From the NCBI GenBank assembly GCA_033060915.1, contig CM065396.1, positions 4,580,001 through 4,644,000 of the forward strand: a stretch of 64,000 nucleotides of DNA. The letters run 5' to 3'. This DNA is from Euryodendron excelsum (Eukaryota; Streptophyta; Magnoliopsida; Ericales; Pentaphylacaceae). The notes under the pieces are model-generated. The model was given only the letters and a program-made list of their open reading frames with translations, made no database searches and was not told the DNA's origin. Numbering within the stretch: the first letter of the stretch is position 1; each line of letters opens with the position of its first letter. Positions 22,801 to 34,100 of the stretch are shown in pieces. The position numbers and the translations under genes are program-made.

Positions 22801-25629
22801 CACTCTTAAATCTAAAATTTTAACATTCATTATATAAACCCTTAATTTTAACTGTACTAGGAAGAAAGTTGCAATCACCATACAGGATTTTTCAGTCATG
22901 TCTAGGAAGAATTGAATAGACATGTGTCGGACATCGAATTTTGGAAAGTAATGTCCATGACGTGTTGGACACATATCCAAAATGTCTAAGGAAAGACAAT
23001 GTCTGACACATGTAGGCACGAGCAAAGCTCCTTTGATTGTACATGAATTCTAGCCCCTTCCTTTCAAGTTTTCAACATATAAATTGAGACACTACGAAGT
23101 GCAGAAAAGATCAGTAAATCTCAAAAACTAAAAATAAAGAATAAGTTTGTGTCACTACACTAGCGCCTATTATGCTAAACTAGGCATTCAATATCATGTC
23201 TAAAAAAAATGATAAGCATAGTAAGAACAGACATACTTCCTCCATTTCTTTTTTCTGAGATGCTTTCGAATCTGATCTCCATGCAATATAAAGTAATCGC
23301 AGGCCAAAAAAGGCATAAAGAACTGCACGAAAAATGAAATTTTTTTAACATGCATTACTAGCAAAAGAATCTATTTGGCAAAATTAAATTCACGAAAATG
23401 AAAAACACCAGTCTAAAGAAAAATTTTGAACATTCAATATTTCTTCTTATTATCTCTTTATGAAGGAAAGAAGTGCACACAGTAAATAAATGTGCAGTCA
23501 AGTCAAATACTATGTTACCTGGAATGCATATCACTCTGATAAGAGGAAAAAGAATAGGAACGAGAAAGGGGTACACTCTAAAATGTGGTAGGATAGGGGA
23601 AAACTTTAATAGATCATACTATTAGAATTTAAGGTACTTCTAAACGTGAGAACAATTTTCTTTTAATAATTAGATATCCAATAAAATATAGTTTATTAAT
23701 CTTCGTATTTAACATATAAAAATAAATTTCTAGGAGCATTACAATACATTTCTTTTACATTTTGTATTGCCAAAACTCCCATCTCCAGATTTTAGTTCAT
23801 TATATTTGATTTCTTTTCCTCCAAAAGGAAACTTTTAACGGAAAAATTTTGAGATCGCTAATTTCAGCGTTTCTGGAACAAGTGTTCCAAAACGAAAAAA
23901 ATGCTAGGGTATTAGTTTTTCTGTTAAGATGGGCCAAATGTAAACAGACTAAAAAGCCACATAAAGGCTGAGGAAAAGGTAAGAAAAAAGAAAGGAGAAA
24001 GATGACATGCTGACTAAAAGATAGGCAAAAACCAGAACGTGAGCCACCACAAAGAGCCTTATAACAATCAGATATGGTGCAAGAGGAAATGACACATATT
24101 TAATCGATGCAATTGAAGTTCAACCAGAATGAACAATACTGAGAGAGAAGCATAAGCAATAACACCAGTTTGTGGCCTGCAGACATGATGATGATCTAAT
24201 CATAGGTTTTGGGTTTTAATGTATTACATAATGAACCTTCTATGCACTTCTGTTATTCAATGATGACAAATAAAAGTAGGCACAAGCAACATCTACAAAT
24301 ATAGACTAAATCAAATCTAAAGATAGAAGTCTTTGTAAAAACCATTTTATTTCTTAGAAAACTAGAAAATATACCTGTAGCAGCACTGTTTGTATGCTTC
24401 CTCGATATCAAATTTGGGACAATCCTACCAAGGCCAGTAGAAAGTACCTAATTCACATGGACAGCTTCAGTTTACCATAAAATAAATAAATAAAAAGAAA
24501 AATCACAAGAAGGTAGTGCTATATATTTGCAGGAATCATATAAAACATAAAGCGCACAAGGTTAGCCACTTGACAATAGGGGACCACAAGTGCCTCAAGG
24601 TGAGAAAATCATGAAAGAGGAAAAGACAGATAATTTGTGCAATAAAACCCGGAAAACAGGTAACTTACAGTCATTACGAACAAGGCACTGAGTGCACCAG
24701 ATAAAACAATTGATTTAGGGTGACGCATCGCCATAAGAGCTGCTATTATAAAAGTCTCATCCCCAATCTATCAACAAAAGATATGTTAAAAACATCAATG
24801 ACTACCGATATCAGGTAACAGAGAGCCCAAACAAATCGTAGCCCAACAGCATTTCATTGCAGAAGCAACCAAATTCACTTTAAATGGCCAACCAGTGACC
24901 TAATTCTATTGCGAGAACGTTAGGCACATATCACCCTTATGAAAGTCATGAGAATCTTTAGCAGTACACTATAAGTATATATACATAACTGGCTATACAA
25001 AACAATGTGAAGTGTTCACAAACCTCACTGACAATAATCATTGACAAACTTGCAAAGAGTGCATCAAAAACTCCGAGGCCAGCGGAATCTAAACCGAGAC
25101 CAATACCAATGGATTTGGGATCATTACTGTCGCTTATAGAATTTCCAAGCTTGCCCAGAACAATCTGCCAAAACATGTATGCAAAATCATATGGGAAAAG
25201 CAAAACAAAGTCGATCTTGTAATTATCAGAATCATTGCCAAGGACACATGGGGATGTTTACACGAGTCGACCAAAAATAAAAATCTTATATCCAAATCTT
25301 AATTTTCTTTTTTCCTCCCAAGCTTTCTCGAGAGACAAACAAAGAGAGGAAGGGAGAGATGTAACTCACTTTGCTACGCCGGCCAAATTCTTTAATTGAT
25401 CCATGTGACTCGTCCTTGGTAGTTTCACCCACAAATTCCTAGCAAACAAGAAAAAAAAACAACTCTCAGATATAATACATATATATATATGGAGAGAGCG
25501 CGATTGAGTAATTACCTGAGCAGAAATGCAAGGTGCGGCCAAGAGGACAAAGAAGAAGAGGAGGAGAACGAGGAGGGGAAGGTAGAGAGAGAAACTACTT
25601 TCAGCAGGACGGTTTGAGCGCAAACCCAT
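14094..25629 (-). CDS. GDT1-like cation transporter (UPF0016; PML3/TMEM165 type), nine exons
   Basis: Exons (minus): 25516-25629, 25370-25438, 25024-25164, 24669-24767, 24375-24447, 23237-23322, 16140-16223, 15900-15959, 14094-14282, all with GT-AG borders, giving 304 residues. Exon 1 starts MGLRSNRPAESS and holds one hydrophobic segment (about residues 14-36) ending CISAQ, a likely signal peptide. Two UPF0016 repeats follow: SEIGDETFIIAALMAMRHPK (split between exons 3 and 4) and LAEWGDRSQIATIALATHKN (exons 7 to 9), carrying the paired E-x-G-D motifs that bind the ion. The protein ends SSYFYPPL. In plants, members with a signal peptide such as Arabidopsis PML3 act in the Golgi as Mn2+/Ca2+ transporters. 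No stop or frameshift is seen. The 7 kb intron 6 holds transposons. A GA microsatellite in the likely 5' UTR (25831-25858) is the only regulatory hint. Confidence 0.92.
16863..16892. repeat. CT/GA microsatellite in intron
   Basis: About 15 CT units. It produces serine/leucine repeat frames on both strands that are not genes. Confidence 0.9.
17440..17766. mobile_element. Small hAT-type non-autonomous element
   Basis: The left end TAAGGTTGTAAAATGAACC and the reverse complement of the right end, TAGGACTATGAACGAGC, match the TAGGGNTGTNAACGAGC ends of plant hAT elements. The interior is rich in CAAGCTCAACTCG motifs. Flanking 8-mers CCATGCCC (17432-17439) and CCACACCT (17767-17774) agree at 5 of 8 positions, the rest being transitions, which suits an old 8-bp target duplication. 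Confidence 0.55.
18440..19090 (+). other. Decayed coding-like remnant of unknown family
   Basis: Short frames such as MNVDSLMDGKAALEQEV and GDRKISLEDVEELG have a protein-like look with frequent stops, and continue for a short way after the LINE (19965 onward). A phrase containing GGGTAGGCACCCAAAGAGATG occurs twice (near 18621 and 18969). It may be a retroelement gag relic. I do not recognise it. Confidence 0.3.
19104..19951 (-). mobile_element. 5'-truncated L1-like LINE with 13-bp target duplication
   Basis: The minus strand encodes the zinc-binding C-terminus of a plant LINE RT (zf-RVT): WKIGMPSKVAFFVW, then HTNRCCMCCRAEELVDHFLI and HC. Upstream, HLWRKVVD and related text (19800-19940) belongs to the same protein. 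The 3' end is a T-rich tail on the plus strand (19104-19121). The insert is flanked by GTTAGATCCAAGT at 19091-19103 and 19952-19964, a perfect 13-bp duplication. It lies antisense to nothing: both it and the host gene are on the minus strand. Confidence 0.88.
21003..22508. mobile_element. hAT-like non-autonomous region with inverted subterminal repeats
   Basis: The left end TAGAGTGCATACGGTTTGGG and the right end, read in reverse TAGGGTTGCACAACTAACCC, are hAT-like and followed by repeated GGTTCGGTT-type motifs. Inside, CGATGTGGGATC at 21273 is inverted at about 22223. No matching 8-bp target duplication was found, so borders are tentative. A short T-run at 21380-21397 lies inside. Confidence 0.4.
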
Positions 25630-25900
25630 GATTATTGAATTCCAACGTCCGCCGTGTGTCCGGAAACAATACACAAGGAAACAAACGAACCGGCCAATAA
25701 TTAGAACAAGCAACTGAAGGCGAATCTCGAAGGAATTGCAAGTAAGTAGATCTCAGAGATCCAGATCGGATCTACTTCGTTTGGGTCATCAACGTGAAGT
25801 ACGAGCACAAAATTTTGAAGATCTCATGTAGAGAGAGAGAAGAGAGAGAGAGAGAGAGCCAGGTTGTGCGCTTAGAGAAAATATTCAGTGTAGTGGCGAT
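25630..25900 (-). promoter_or_regulatory. Likely 5' UTR/promoter of the GDT1-like gene
   Basis: Directly upstream of the ATG. It contains a GA tract at 25831-25858, a common motif class of plant 5' UTRs and core promoters. No clear TATA box was fixed. Confidence 0.4.
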
Positions 25901-26895
25901 GAGAGTTCAAAAACCCCGTTTCGTTCTGGCGCGACCCGACCCGAACTGTTAGGGTCGAGTTTGGAAAAGTGCATTGGGGTTCGGGGAAGAGAAGAGTAAA
26001 CTTGATCAGGTTAGGTTCAGGTTCGGGTTCAGGCTCAGAAAAGATATCCCAAATTGAACCCATGCAATTTATATTATATTCTCTTAGGATTTTCTCATTC
26101 TTACCATATTGTCTCTCTAACCTTTTGGACAGGGAAACACTCGTTCTTCCTCCTTCATTTACAGTGGTCATTACCGAAGAAATCAAGCAAGTCGAACCAG
26201 ATTTGTTCTTCCTCCTTCATTCACGGTGGTCATTGCCGGAGAGATCGAGCAAGAACTAAGATGTCGAACCAAATTCATTCTTCATTCTTCGTTCACGGTG
26301 GCCATCGCCAAAAAAATCAAGCAAGAACTAAGTTGTCAAACCAAATTTGTTTTTCCTCCTCACCAGAGAGATCGAGCAAGAACGAAGCTCTCTGGACCAG
26401 ATCTGAGTAAGAACAAAGCTGGGTTGCTTTTAGCGTTTCAGCTTGCAAAGTTTCTTCATGTAAATGTTTTGAGTTTTATTGTTGTTGAGAACTCTCTCTC
26501 TCTCTATGTGTGTATATATATATATATTATATTTTGGAACTTCGTATGACTGATTTATCTATTCAAGGATGCATCATTGGCCTTGCATTTTAGAACTTGT
26601 TAACATTTTTCAAATTAATTTGTTTGTCTTGTTAAGAATTTTGTGGGTTTTGTACGCAGTTGTTTGAAATTGGATCACTTCCTTGAAGTTGAATTCTGCA
26701 TTTCTAAGCAATTTGGGCTGCTTTGGGGTCAAAGCGAGGTCGGGGTCGGGGTCGGGGTTGGGACAGGGTCCCAATGTTTCGAGATCGGGTCAGGGGCAGG
26801 TTAGGGATAATTGGGTTTGAATCGGGTTCGAAAGAGATTAGGGATAATCAGGTTCGGGATCCCTTGACCCAAACCCGTACCATTGTCATCCCTAG
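25901..26895. mobile_element. hAT-like sequence upstream of GDT1 with internal array
   Basis: The right end, read in reverse, is TAGGGATGACAATGGTACGG, a typical hAT terminus, preceded by GGGTTCGGG-type subterminal repeats (26730-26880). Similar CGGGTTCAGG motifs occur at 25925-26040. The left border and target duplication were not found. Inside, 26138-26410 holds four imperfect repeats of AAGAAATCAAGCAAGNNCGAACCA type at 26181, 26243, 26315 and 26370. Confidence 0.4.
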
Positions 26896-27490
26896 TCCTA
26901 AGACGTGAGACGTGGTATCAAGCCAAATAAATCACACTAAGACGTTATTTCATTTGAAGTTTATTCAATTTACTGAACAAAAAGTAAAAAAAAAAATTTA
27001 TTTTTTTGATATTTTAATTTTTTTTTATCGAAAGACTAAAATAATAACTTACCTTTTAAAATTTCGTAAATAATTTTTGAATTTTAACCCTTTACCCTTC
27101 AACACTAGTCTAATTTTTTTACATTTCTCTTTACTCAATAGCAGAAAAGAGCGAATATCGTGAATAGCTCCCATCTCCCTATCTCTTTACAGTATTTCCT
27201 CTCAAAATCATGCATTTCTTAGCAATCTCATCAACTCGATCAATTCCTTCTCTATATTTTTTGTTGCAAGTATTCAAGTTCCAATCTCAAACTCTAATTT
27301 TCTATTCTTTGTCTTACTCGCAATAAAGGTTCTCTTCATCTCCTAAGAAAGAAAGTACGACAATTCTCTACTTGTGTTGAGGGTTTCTGTCATTATAGGG
27401 ACTTTTTTCTTCTTCATGTTGTTATCTATATATTACTTAGTTTCTTTTGTTATCTATATATTACTTAGTTTCTTTTTGTTTTAGTTTTTT
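26896..27490. other. AT-rich spacer before the LINE 3' end
   Basis: Holds a 28-bp tandem duplication (GTTATCTATATATTACTTAG at 27421 and 27449). No gene recognised. Confidence 0.4.
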
Positions 27491-27949
27491 TTTTAGAATA
27501 GCAAAGCCTGACATATAAGAGTGACACAAGCAAGGGTTAGATTTGAGGAACTCCAGGTCCAAGACCAAGAGGTAGAATCATACCAAGCTAAACTAACCAA
27601 CATAACGTAAACAAACAATGCTAGCGAGAATCAAACACAAAACGCCCGTTATAAAGACAAACTCTTCCCCATTACAGTTGCACCCTCCTCTGGTTTACCT
27701 TACAATACTTCTCACCCTCTCCAATGAGTAAATGATATCATTTACTGATGTAGAAAGTCCCTGATTCCCTATTTTGAACCATATTGCTACTTGGTAGTTT
27801 GCCTTATCAGCAACCTCCATCTAGTGAACATCATAATTGTTGAAGGTGACATCATTTCTAGTTAACCATATATGTCATACCACTGATATGAATAGGTCCC
27901 CCATAGTTGTTTGTCCAATCTTTTGTGTTTAATACTCTACCACCACTTG

Positions 27950-28775
27950 GCATGCTCATCCAATGCATTTGCACTTACCCAAGACAACCCCCACCAGTTT
28001 AGCACTGCACTCCAAACTTTTCAAGCAAACAAGCAATTGAGGAGGAGGTAATTTGAATCTTCCTCACTTTTCTAGCACAAAATGCATAGCAGAGAGCTGT
28101 TCTGAGCGAGTCAATTCCTTTCTACCAATATGACTTTTGACTTTATTTTACCTTGTAGAGCTATCCAACAAAATATAATGGATTTCAAAGGAGCTTTTAC
28201 TTTCCATACCTTTGATAGAACTGGCATTTCAGGACTCCTCCAGTTTCTTGCTTCCCTGCAAACAGATTTTGCTGAGAATAAGCCATCCTTTTCTAACTCC
28301 CATTTTGTTGAATCTCTTTTTGAACTGTCAAGTGCAAAGTTATCAATTAACTATAGTAAATTACTTAGCTCCTCAGTTTCCCATTCAAACAGGTTTCTTC
28401 TATGCTTCAATACCCAACCCATCCTGCCTTCCTTCACCTCTGCAATGTTCGCATCCATGACAGGCTAAACAACCTAGGGAAACATTCTTTCAAAGATTTA
28501 TCCTCAATCTATTTCTCTTTCCAAAATTTAATACTCAATCCATCCCCAACCTTAGTTTCAGATTTTGAATATGATCTCCTTGAAAATTCCTTGAATATGA
28601 TCTCCTTGAAAATTCCTTGCTCCCATCTAATCTTTAACATGTTCAGCCATAATGCAGACTCATAATTCTTTTGAATTTCTCTAGAAAACCAATCCCCATC
28701 ATCATAGTTATACTTGTTGCATACCACTTTCCTCCATAATGCTTCTTTTTTCTTTTTGCAAATCTCCACCATCAT
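27950..28775 (-). pseudogene. LINE RT C-terminal and zf-RVT region
   Basis: Frames include ALWRKVVCNKYNYDDGDWFS (28660-28740) and, near 27960-28090, SEEDSNYLLLNC followed by KVWSAVLNWWGLSW, the zinc-binding tail of plant LINE RTs. The frame is broken by stops, a one-base shift near 28090 and the 26-bp duplication. Confidence 0.75.
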
Positions 28776-28912
28776 TTGGATAATAAGAGCTTATTCATTA
28801 TTGAGACAAGGATCACCCCAAGACCTCCCCTACTTTTGCATTTAGTTACCTTATTCCACCTAACACAATAGATTTTATTCTTTCCCATCTGATCCCCCCA
28901 TATGAACCTTCT

Positions 28913-30070
28913 TTACATCCTCTCAATCTTTTTAATGGCCTCTTTTGGAGCACTAAACATGGACAGGTAATATAAATGTAAGCTACAAAGAGTTGATTTT
29001 ACCAAAGTGAGCCTTCCTCCAATAGATAAATAATTTCTCTTCCAAGATACTAATTTTCTTTTTATCTTATCATTGACTACCTCTCGAGATTTAACATGTC
29101 TTGGATTTTCCCCAACTGACAATCCCAAAAATTTATAGAGAGTTTTTGAATTTTGCACTAGAAGAACTGAACTGCCTCCCTAAGGAAATTCCCATCCACC
29201 CTTACCCCACATATAACACTTTTTTGAAAGTTAAAAGCTTAACCCTTATATCAGTTCAAAAACTCTTAGTATCCCTTTTAGATTCCATAAATCATCCTTT
29301 AATTCCTCACAGAAATAGATTGTATCATCTGTAGACTGAAGCTGGGTAATCATTGGGCCATATTTTTCCACTTTTGATCCTTTTATTAGCTTTAGATTAA
29401 CTACCCTTTCAATTAGCATATTTAATCTTTCTGCAATAGTAAGAAATAAAGAAGGTGAAAGTGGATCACTTTGTTTGATGCCTCTTTGCATTGAGAACTC
29501 CCTTGTAGCTAATCCATTTACCACTGATACCTTACTTGAATACAAGCAAGCTCTAATCCAGTTGATCCATTTCTGACCAAACCCCATCATTTCCATCATC
29601 CAAAACAGAAAGGACTAGCTAACTGTGTCATATGCCTTCTGGAAATCAATCTTCAGTATAATGCCATTCCTTTTTCGCCTTTTCCAATCATGTACTATCT
29701 CATGCAATTAGGACACTATCTAGGATCTATCTTCCTTATATGAAGGCTGATTGATTTACACTTATTATTCCTTCATCACCTTCTTTAGTCTATTAGCCAA
29801 AGTTTTGGACAAATTTTTGTACATAGAAGAGACTAAACTGATAGGCCTGTAACTTAGCAAGCTATCAGGCATATTCTCCTTTGGAATAGGTACAATAAAG
29901 GAAGAATTTAACCCACTAACCAATTTAGCATTAGCATGGAACTCCCTCATGAATCTTGTAATATCACTTTTCAATAACTTCCAAAACTTTTTTATGAAAG
30001 TCATTTTAAACCCATTAAGGCCTGGTGCCTTGCTCTTATTGCAAGATTTGATAGCTTCCCATATCTCCAA
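28913..30070 (-). pseudogene. LINE reverse transcriptase domain
   Basis: Fragments: 29765-30070 with SKAPGLNGFKMTFIKKFW and YRPISLVSSMYKNLSKTLAN; 29246-29599 with FSMQRGIKQSDPLSPSLF and the catalytic box read as QSTDDTIYF (STDD instead of FADD); 28913-29158 with YLSIGGRLTLVKSTLCSL. The order matches plant L1 ORF2. The three pieces lie in different frames with stops between them, so the enzyme is dead. Confidence 0.85.
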
Positions 30071-30705
30071 TTCCTCAAAATCCTTCTCAAGGGCATCTCT
30101 ATTTTCAACACTAAGCTACCCCTCTATAATGCCTTTCACCTTAGGTCTTCCTTTCATAGGCTCCATATAACTTCAAAAAACTAAAAGATTATCTCTTTTA
30201 TCTGAGCTGGATCACAAATGACTTCCCTAGTCATCATCAACTACCCAATAAAATTTCTGTTTTGCCTTACTTTTACTGCTGTATGAAATTTTTTTGAATT
30301 ACTATCCCCTTCCGAAGCCATAATTGTCTTGATCTCTGTCTGGCATCATTTTCTTCCTTTAAGTACATATTGCTAAGCTTGCCTTTCAACTCTCTTAAGA
30401 GCTGAAAATGGCTCCAGTTTGTCCCTTCTTCCCTTTGAATCTCCATCCTTTGAATTTCCTATTCCAACAACTTTATCTTTTCACCCCAATTCAAACAACC
30501 TAAAGCCTTCCAATCTTAATTTTTTACTTTAATAGTTGTAATTTCTTTAGTGCCACAAAAATACCCCACCCTTGGATACTAGAATCATGTCAAAGCTTGT
30601 GTTACTATAGTTGAAAACTCTTTCAACTGATACCATGACTCATAGATCTTTAAAGGCATTGGACCCCAATCTTTTATTTCATCAGTTAACAAGACTGCAT
30701 AGTGA

Positions 30706-31117
30706 TCAGAATGAAACCTTTGCAGACCCCACTGAAAAAAAATTGAACTTGTTCTTGTATTCAATGCACAATAGAAATCTATCTAATCCACTCAATATTT
30801 CATTAAACTGAATATTTGACCAAGTAAATTTTTTGCCTTGCATTGGCAGATCACATACATTCATCTCTTTCAAAAAATTATTGAACCTTCTCATTCCTAG
30901 AGATATCCTAGGACAAGATGATCACTCTGAAGACTTAAGCAACTGGTTAAAATCCCCTCCTAAACATATTGAAACTTTGAAATGATCATTTAATGCCTTC
31001 AATTTGTCCCAAACATGCCTCTGATCTTCATCTGAACTTGGTCCATAAACATTGACAATTGCATAGCTAAAGTTTCCTTGCATCTGACCCACTAAGAAAA
31101 TAAATCTTTTATCATTG
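30706..31117 (-). pseudogene. LINE endonuclease (APE-like) C-terminal part
   Basis: Contains AIVNVYGPSSDEDQR, ICLGGDFNQLL and, after a stop, MNVCDLPMQGKKFTWSN: the VNVYGP, GDFN and FTWSN boxes of the endonuclease that nicks target DNA. It continues the N-terminal part at 51734-51973. Confidence 0.85.
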
Positions 31118-31122
31118 ATTAT
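31118..31122. repeat. Target duplication of gypsy 1 (ATTAT), left
   Basis: Right copy at 51720-51724 reads ATTCT (one mismatch). Both flanks belong to the LINE endonuclease. Confidence 0.65.
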
Positions 31123-34100
31123 TGTAATGTCCCGAACCTTCATTTTTTAATTTAATATGATTTTGTGGAAATGGTATTATTTTATTACATTCTAGAAGTC
31201 AAGCTGACCATTATATAACTTGTGTAGCAATGTAAGTTGTGTGTGAGATGTTAAACCAGATGACAACCCAAGAGGGGGGTGAATTAGGTTTATAATTAAA
31301 AATTAAAATTTAAAATAATCTAATACACTTAATTTTCAAGAGGTGAGATGCAATAGAAAATATATAAAATATTAATCTAGCTAAGTAACAAATAAGACAA
31401 GCCAAGATATGATCAATGTGAGGCTAGTACAAATGATTCAAGTGTGTGTATCTCAAGTATATCAAGACTATATATAAGAAATATATTAAGCAAGATATAA
31501 AGAGAGAAAAGAAAAGAGATCAAACAACGATTTAAAGTGGTTTGGTTGGCTCCTCTTACGCCAAACCTACGTCCATTTCCAAGGCTCATTCCTTGGGCAA
31601 ATCCACTATTCTTCAAATAGCTTTACTCCACTAGCTTGCCCGGCTGCTCGCAAACCTTTACACCAAGTGTTTTGTTCCAAAAACACTAAAAAATTAACCC
31701 TTTGTTTTGCTCTTCAAAACAAAGCACCAAAATGATCTTTTTCTCCAAGTGTTCCTATCAATCACTCAAGAAATAAATCACAAGGGTTTTTAGCAACCCT
31801 TTTACAAATAATATAGGGAAGTTGAATCTAACAACAACAGATACAAAACTCTTAAGAGTTGAATAAAATAATGACGCTCATAGATGAAATGGAATGATGA
31901 AAAAGTAAAGCTCAAAACTTGAAGATCTTGATGAATATCACTTTCTATGCTCAATCTTTGTAATCTCTTATGTGTCTCTTACTTCTCTTGTGTATCTCTA
32001 TTTATAAAGGAAGAGTAGTGGATTATTTACAGCTTAAAATCAACTTCTAAATCGTTGGAGAGGTTTGAACACATTTCTTCCCATTTGAACAAAGTTGTTG
32101 CCAGTCAAGTAATTGAATTTCAGATCAAATTGCTTCTATTTCTTCTCAATTTTTGCCTTGATAACATTTAAATTTGAAAATGTCTATAAGAGAAAAGTTG
32201 TAGACATGGAAGTCAGCTTTTCAAAACTTCAAGAATCAGGTTGATCCAATGGTCAGATCAAAACTTATCATCAAAATACTCAAGCTGTCTCCCAGTTGAC
32301 ATATTTGAATTTCTGCAGAGTTGTCTTCACTTCCACCTCAATTTTCTCCCTTATAACGTTTGAATTTGAAAATGGCTATAAGATAAAAGTTGTAGTGATA
32401 GAAGTCAGATTTTTAGACCTACAAGAATTATGTCAATCCATTGGTTAGATCAAAAGTTATTATCAAAATAATCAAGCTCTCTCCCAGTTGGCATATTTGA
32501 AATTCTGCAGAGTTGTCTTCACTTCCACCTCAATTTTCTCCATTATAATGTTCGAATTTGAAATTGTCTATAAGATAAAAGTTGTAGCCCTGGAAGTCAT
32601 CTTTTCAGATCAATAAGAATCATAGATATCCAATGATTAGATTAAAAGTAATGATAAAATTATTCGAGCTATCTCCCAGTTGTCATATTTTGAACTTCTA
32701 CTCCAATGTGTCATCTTCCAGCTCAGTTTTGTCCCACAAGACATTCTATTCATGAAGTTCTCATAAAATACCATTTAGAGGAATTTGAGTCTTATTTCCA
32801 ATGCCACAAAAATTAGATCAATCCAACGATTGGATCAAAAGTTATATACATAATACTGAAACTATCTTCAATGAGCTTTCTTGTTATTATCTTTAACTTA
32901 GTCTTCTTCTTCATGCTATGCATTCCTTTTAAGTTTAAGACTAACAATAACTTCAAGAAATGTTAGATAATAAATATTTAAAACCTAAATAAAAAATTAA
33001 GTGATTTATCATTGAAATGCACAATATATTTAAACTTTTAACATAAAATTCTTTAAAAATCTTAACTCATACATCAAACATACTTTATTATGCAATCTTG
33101 AGATTAATCAAATTTTAATTATTAAAACATTTATATTTTTTATCATCAAAATCAATTAATGAAAACTTGAGGCTAACATGAGAACCATGAGATTATTTTC
33201 CATGAGAGTCTCCTAATGTCACTCACCACACACACACACACACACACACAACACACACAGAGCTGCCAAATAAGAGAAAGAGAGAAAGGAGGAAGAAGGG
33301 AAAGAGAGAAGGGAGGAAGAAGATTGGAGGGGCTCAACCTAAGCTAGAAGAAGCCATTGTTGAAGCTTGAAGAAGCTTAGAAGAAAGGTATGAACTCAAA
33401 TCTCTTGTATATGTTGTTGGAGTTTGAAGCCCCCCTCCCAATTTTGTGTATGTTAGGGTTTGAGATTTCAAATCCTAAATCCCTTTGGTTTGTTGGTTTA
33501 TAATGTCTCATTTCGAGTTATTGTGGCCTTCTTGGGTTAATCTTTGAACCCTATAAGCATTGAGAGAGTTTGGGTGAGGTTTCATTGAGTTTGGGGTTAG
33601 AAAATCCATTTTTGTTCGCACTAGTCACAGACCTAGCGCGTTAAAGCTTGCCCTAGTGTGCCTGACGGGGCGGTCCACTGACCAAAGAGTGCCAGAGAGC
33701 GCCTTAGCGCGCTGATGGCGGGGTTGATTGGCTAAAGCGCACCAGAGCATGCCTGATGGCGCGGTCCTCTGTGATTTTGCTTCTTTTCTTTTGGGCTATG
33801 TATGGGGTTATTGTGTTTGATCCTTTTATGTGTTCTACATGTAGTAACACAATTATTAAGCATAATCCTCAAGTTTAGAGGTAAGTAACGTTATTCCATA
33901 AGTAAAACCTATTACTTTCCAAATGCTTTCAAGTTTAATTACGTTTTATGCATTGCTTTCCATTTATTTTAATGCGTTAATGATTGTGTTTAAGTATAAA
34001 TGTCATGCTTGAAATGCATACAAAACTTTACCTATAATTTGAATTGAAACCCATGGACTAGAATGTTTAAATGAACGAGATGCATGATTTCGAAAGTATT

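Larger units (their letters stand above)
16224..23236 (-). other. Intron 6 of the GDT1-like gene (7 kb), transposon-rich
   Basis: It is bounded by GT (at 23235-23236) and AG (16224-16225) on the minus strand; the flanking exons join EMEE to VEEKLE without a missing segment, so no exon is expected inside. It holds a CT microsatellite (16863-16892), a small hAT-type element (17440-17766), decayed coding-like sequence (18440-19090), a LINE fragment (19104-19951) and an hAT-like region (21003-22508). Confidence 0.8.
27490..31122 (-). mobile_element. L1-like LINE, 3' part (host of the nested gypsy elements)
   Basis: The minus strand encodes, in order from right to left, endonuclease, reverse transcriptase and zf-RVT domains with many breaks; the 3' tail is the T-run at about 27482-27495. 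The 5' part lies at 51720-52400, beyond a 20.6 kb gypsy insertion. The LINE itself is about 4.3 kb without the insertion. A 26-bp direct duplication at 28567-28618 shifts its frame. Confidence 0.88.

Noticed and set aside
26723..26908. RGRGRGRG-type small protein
   Set aside because: Subterminal GGGTCG repeats of an hAT-like end; no other support.
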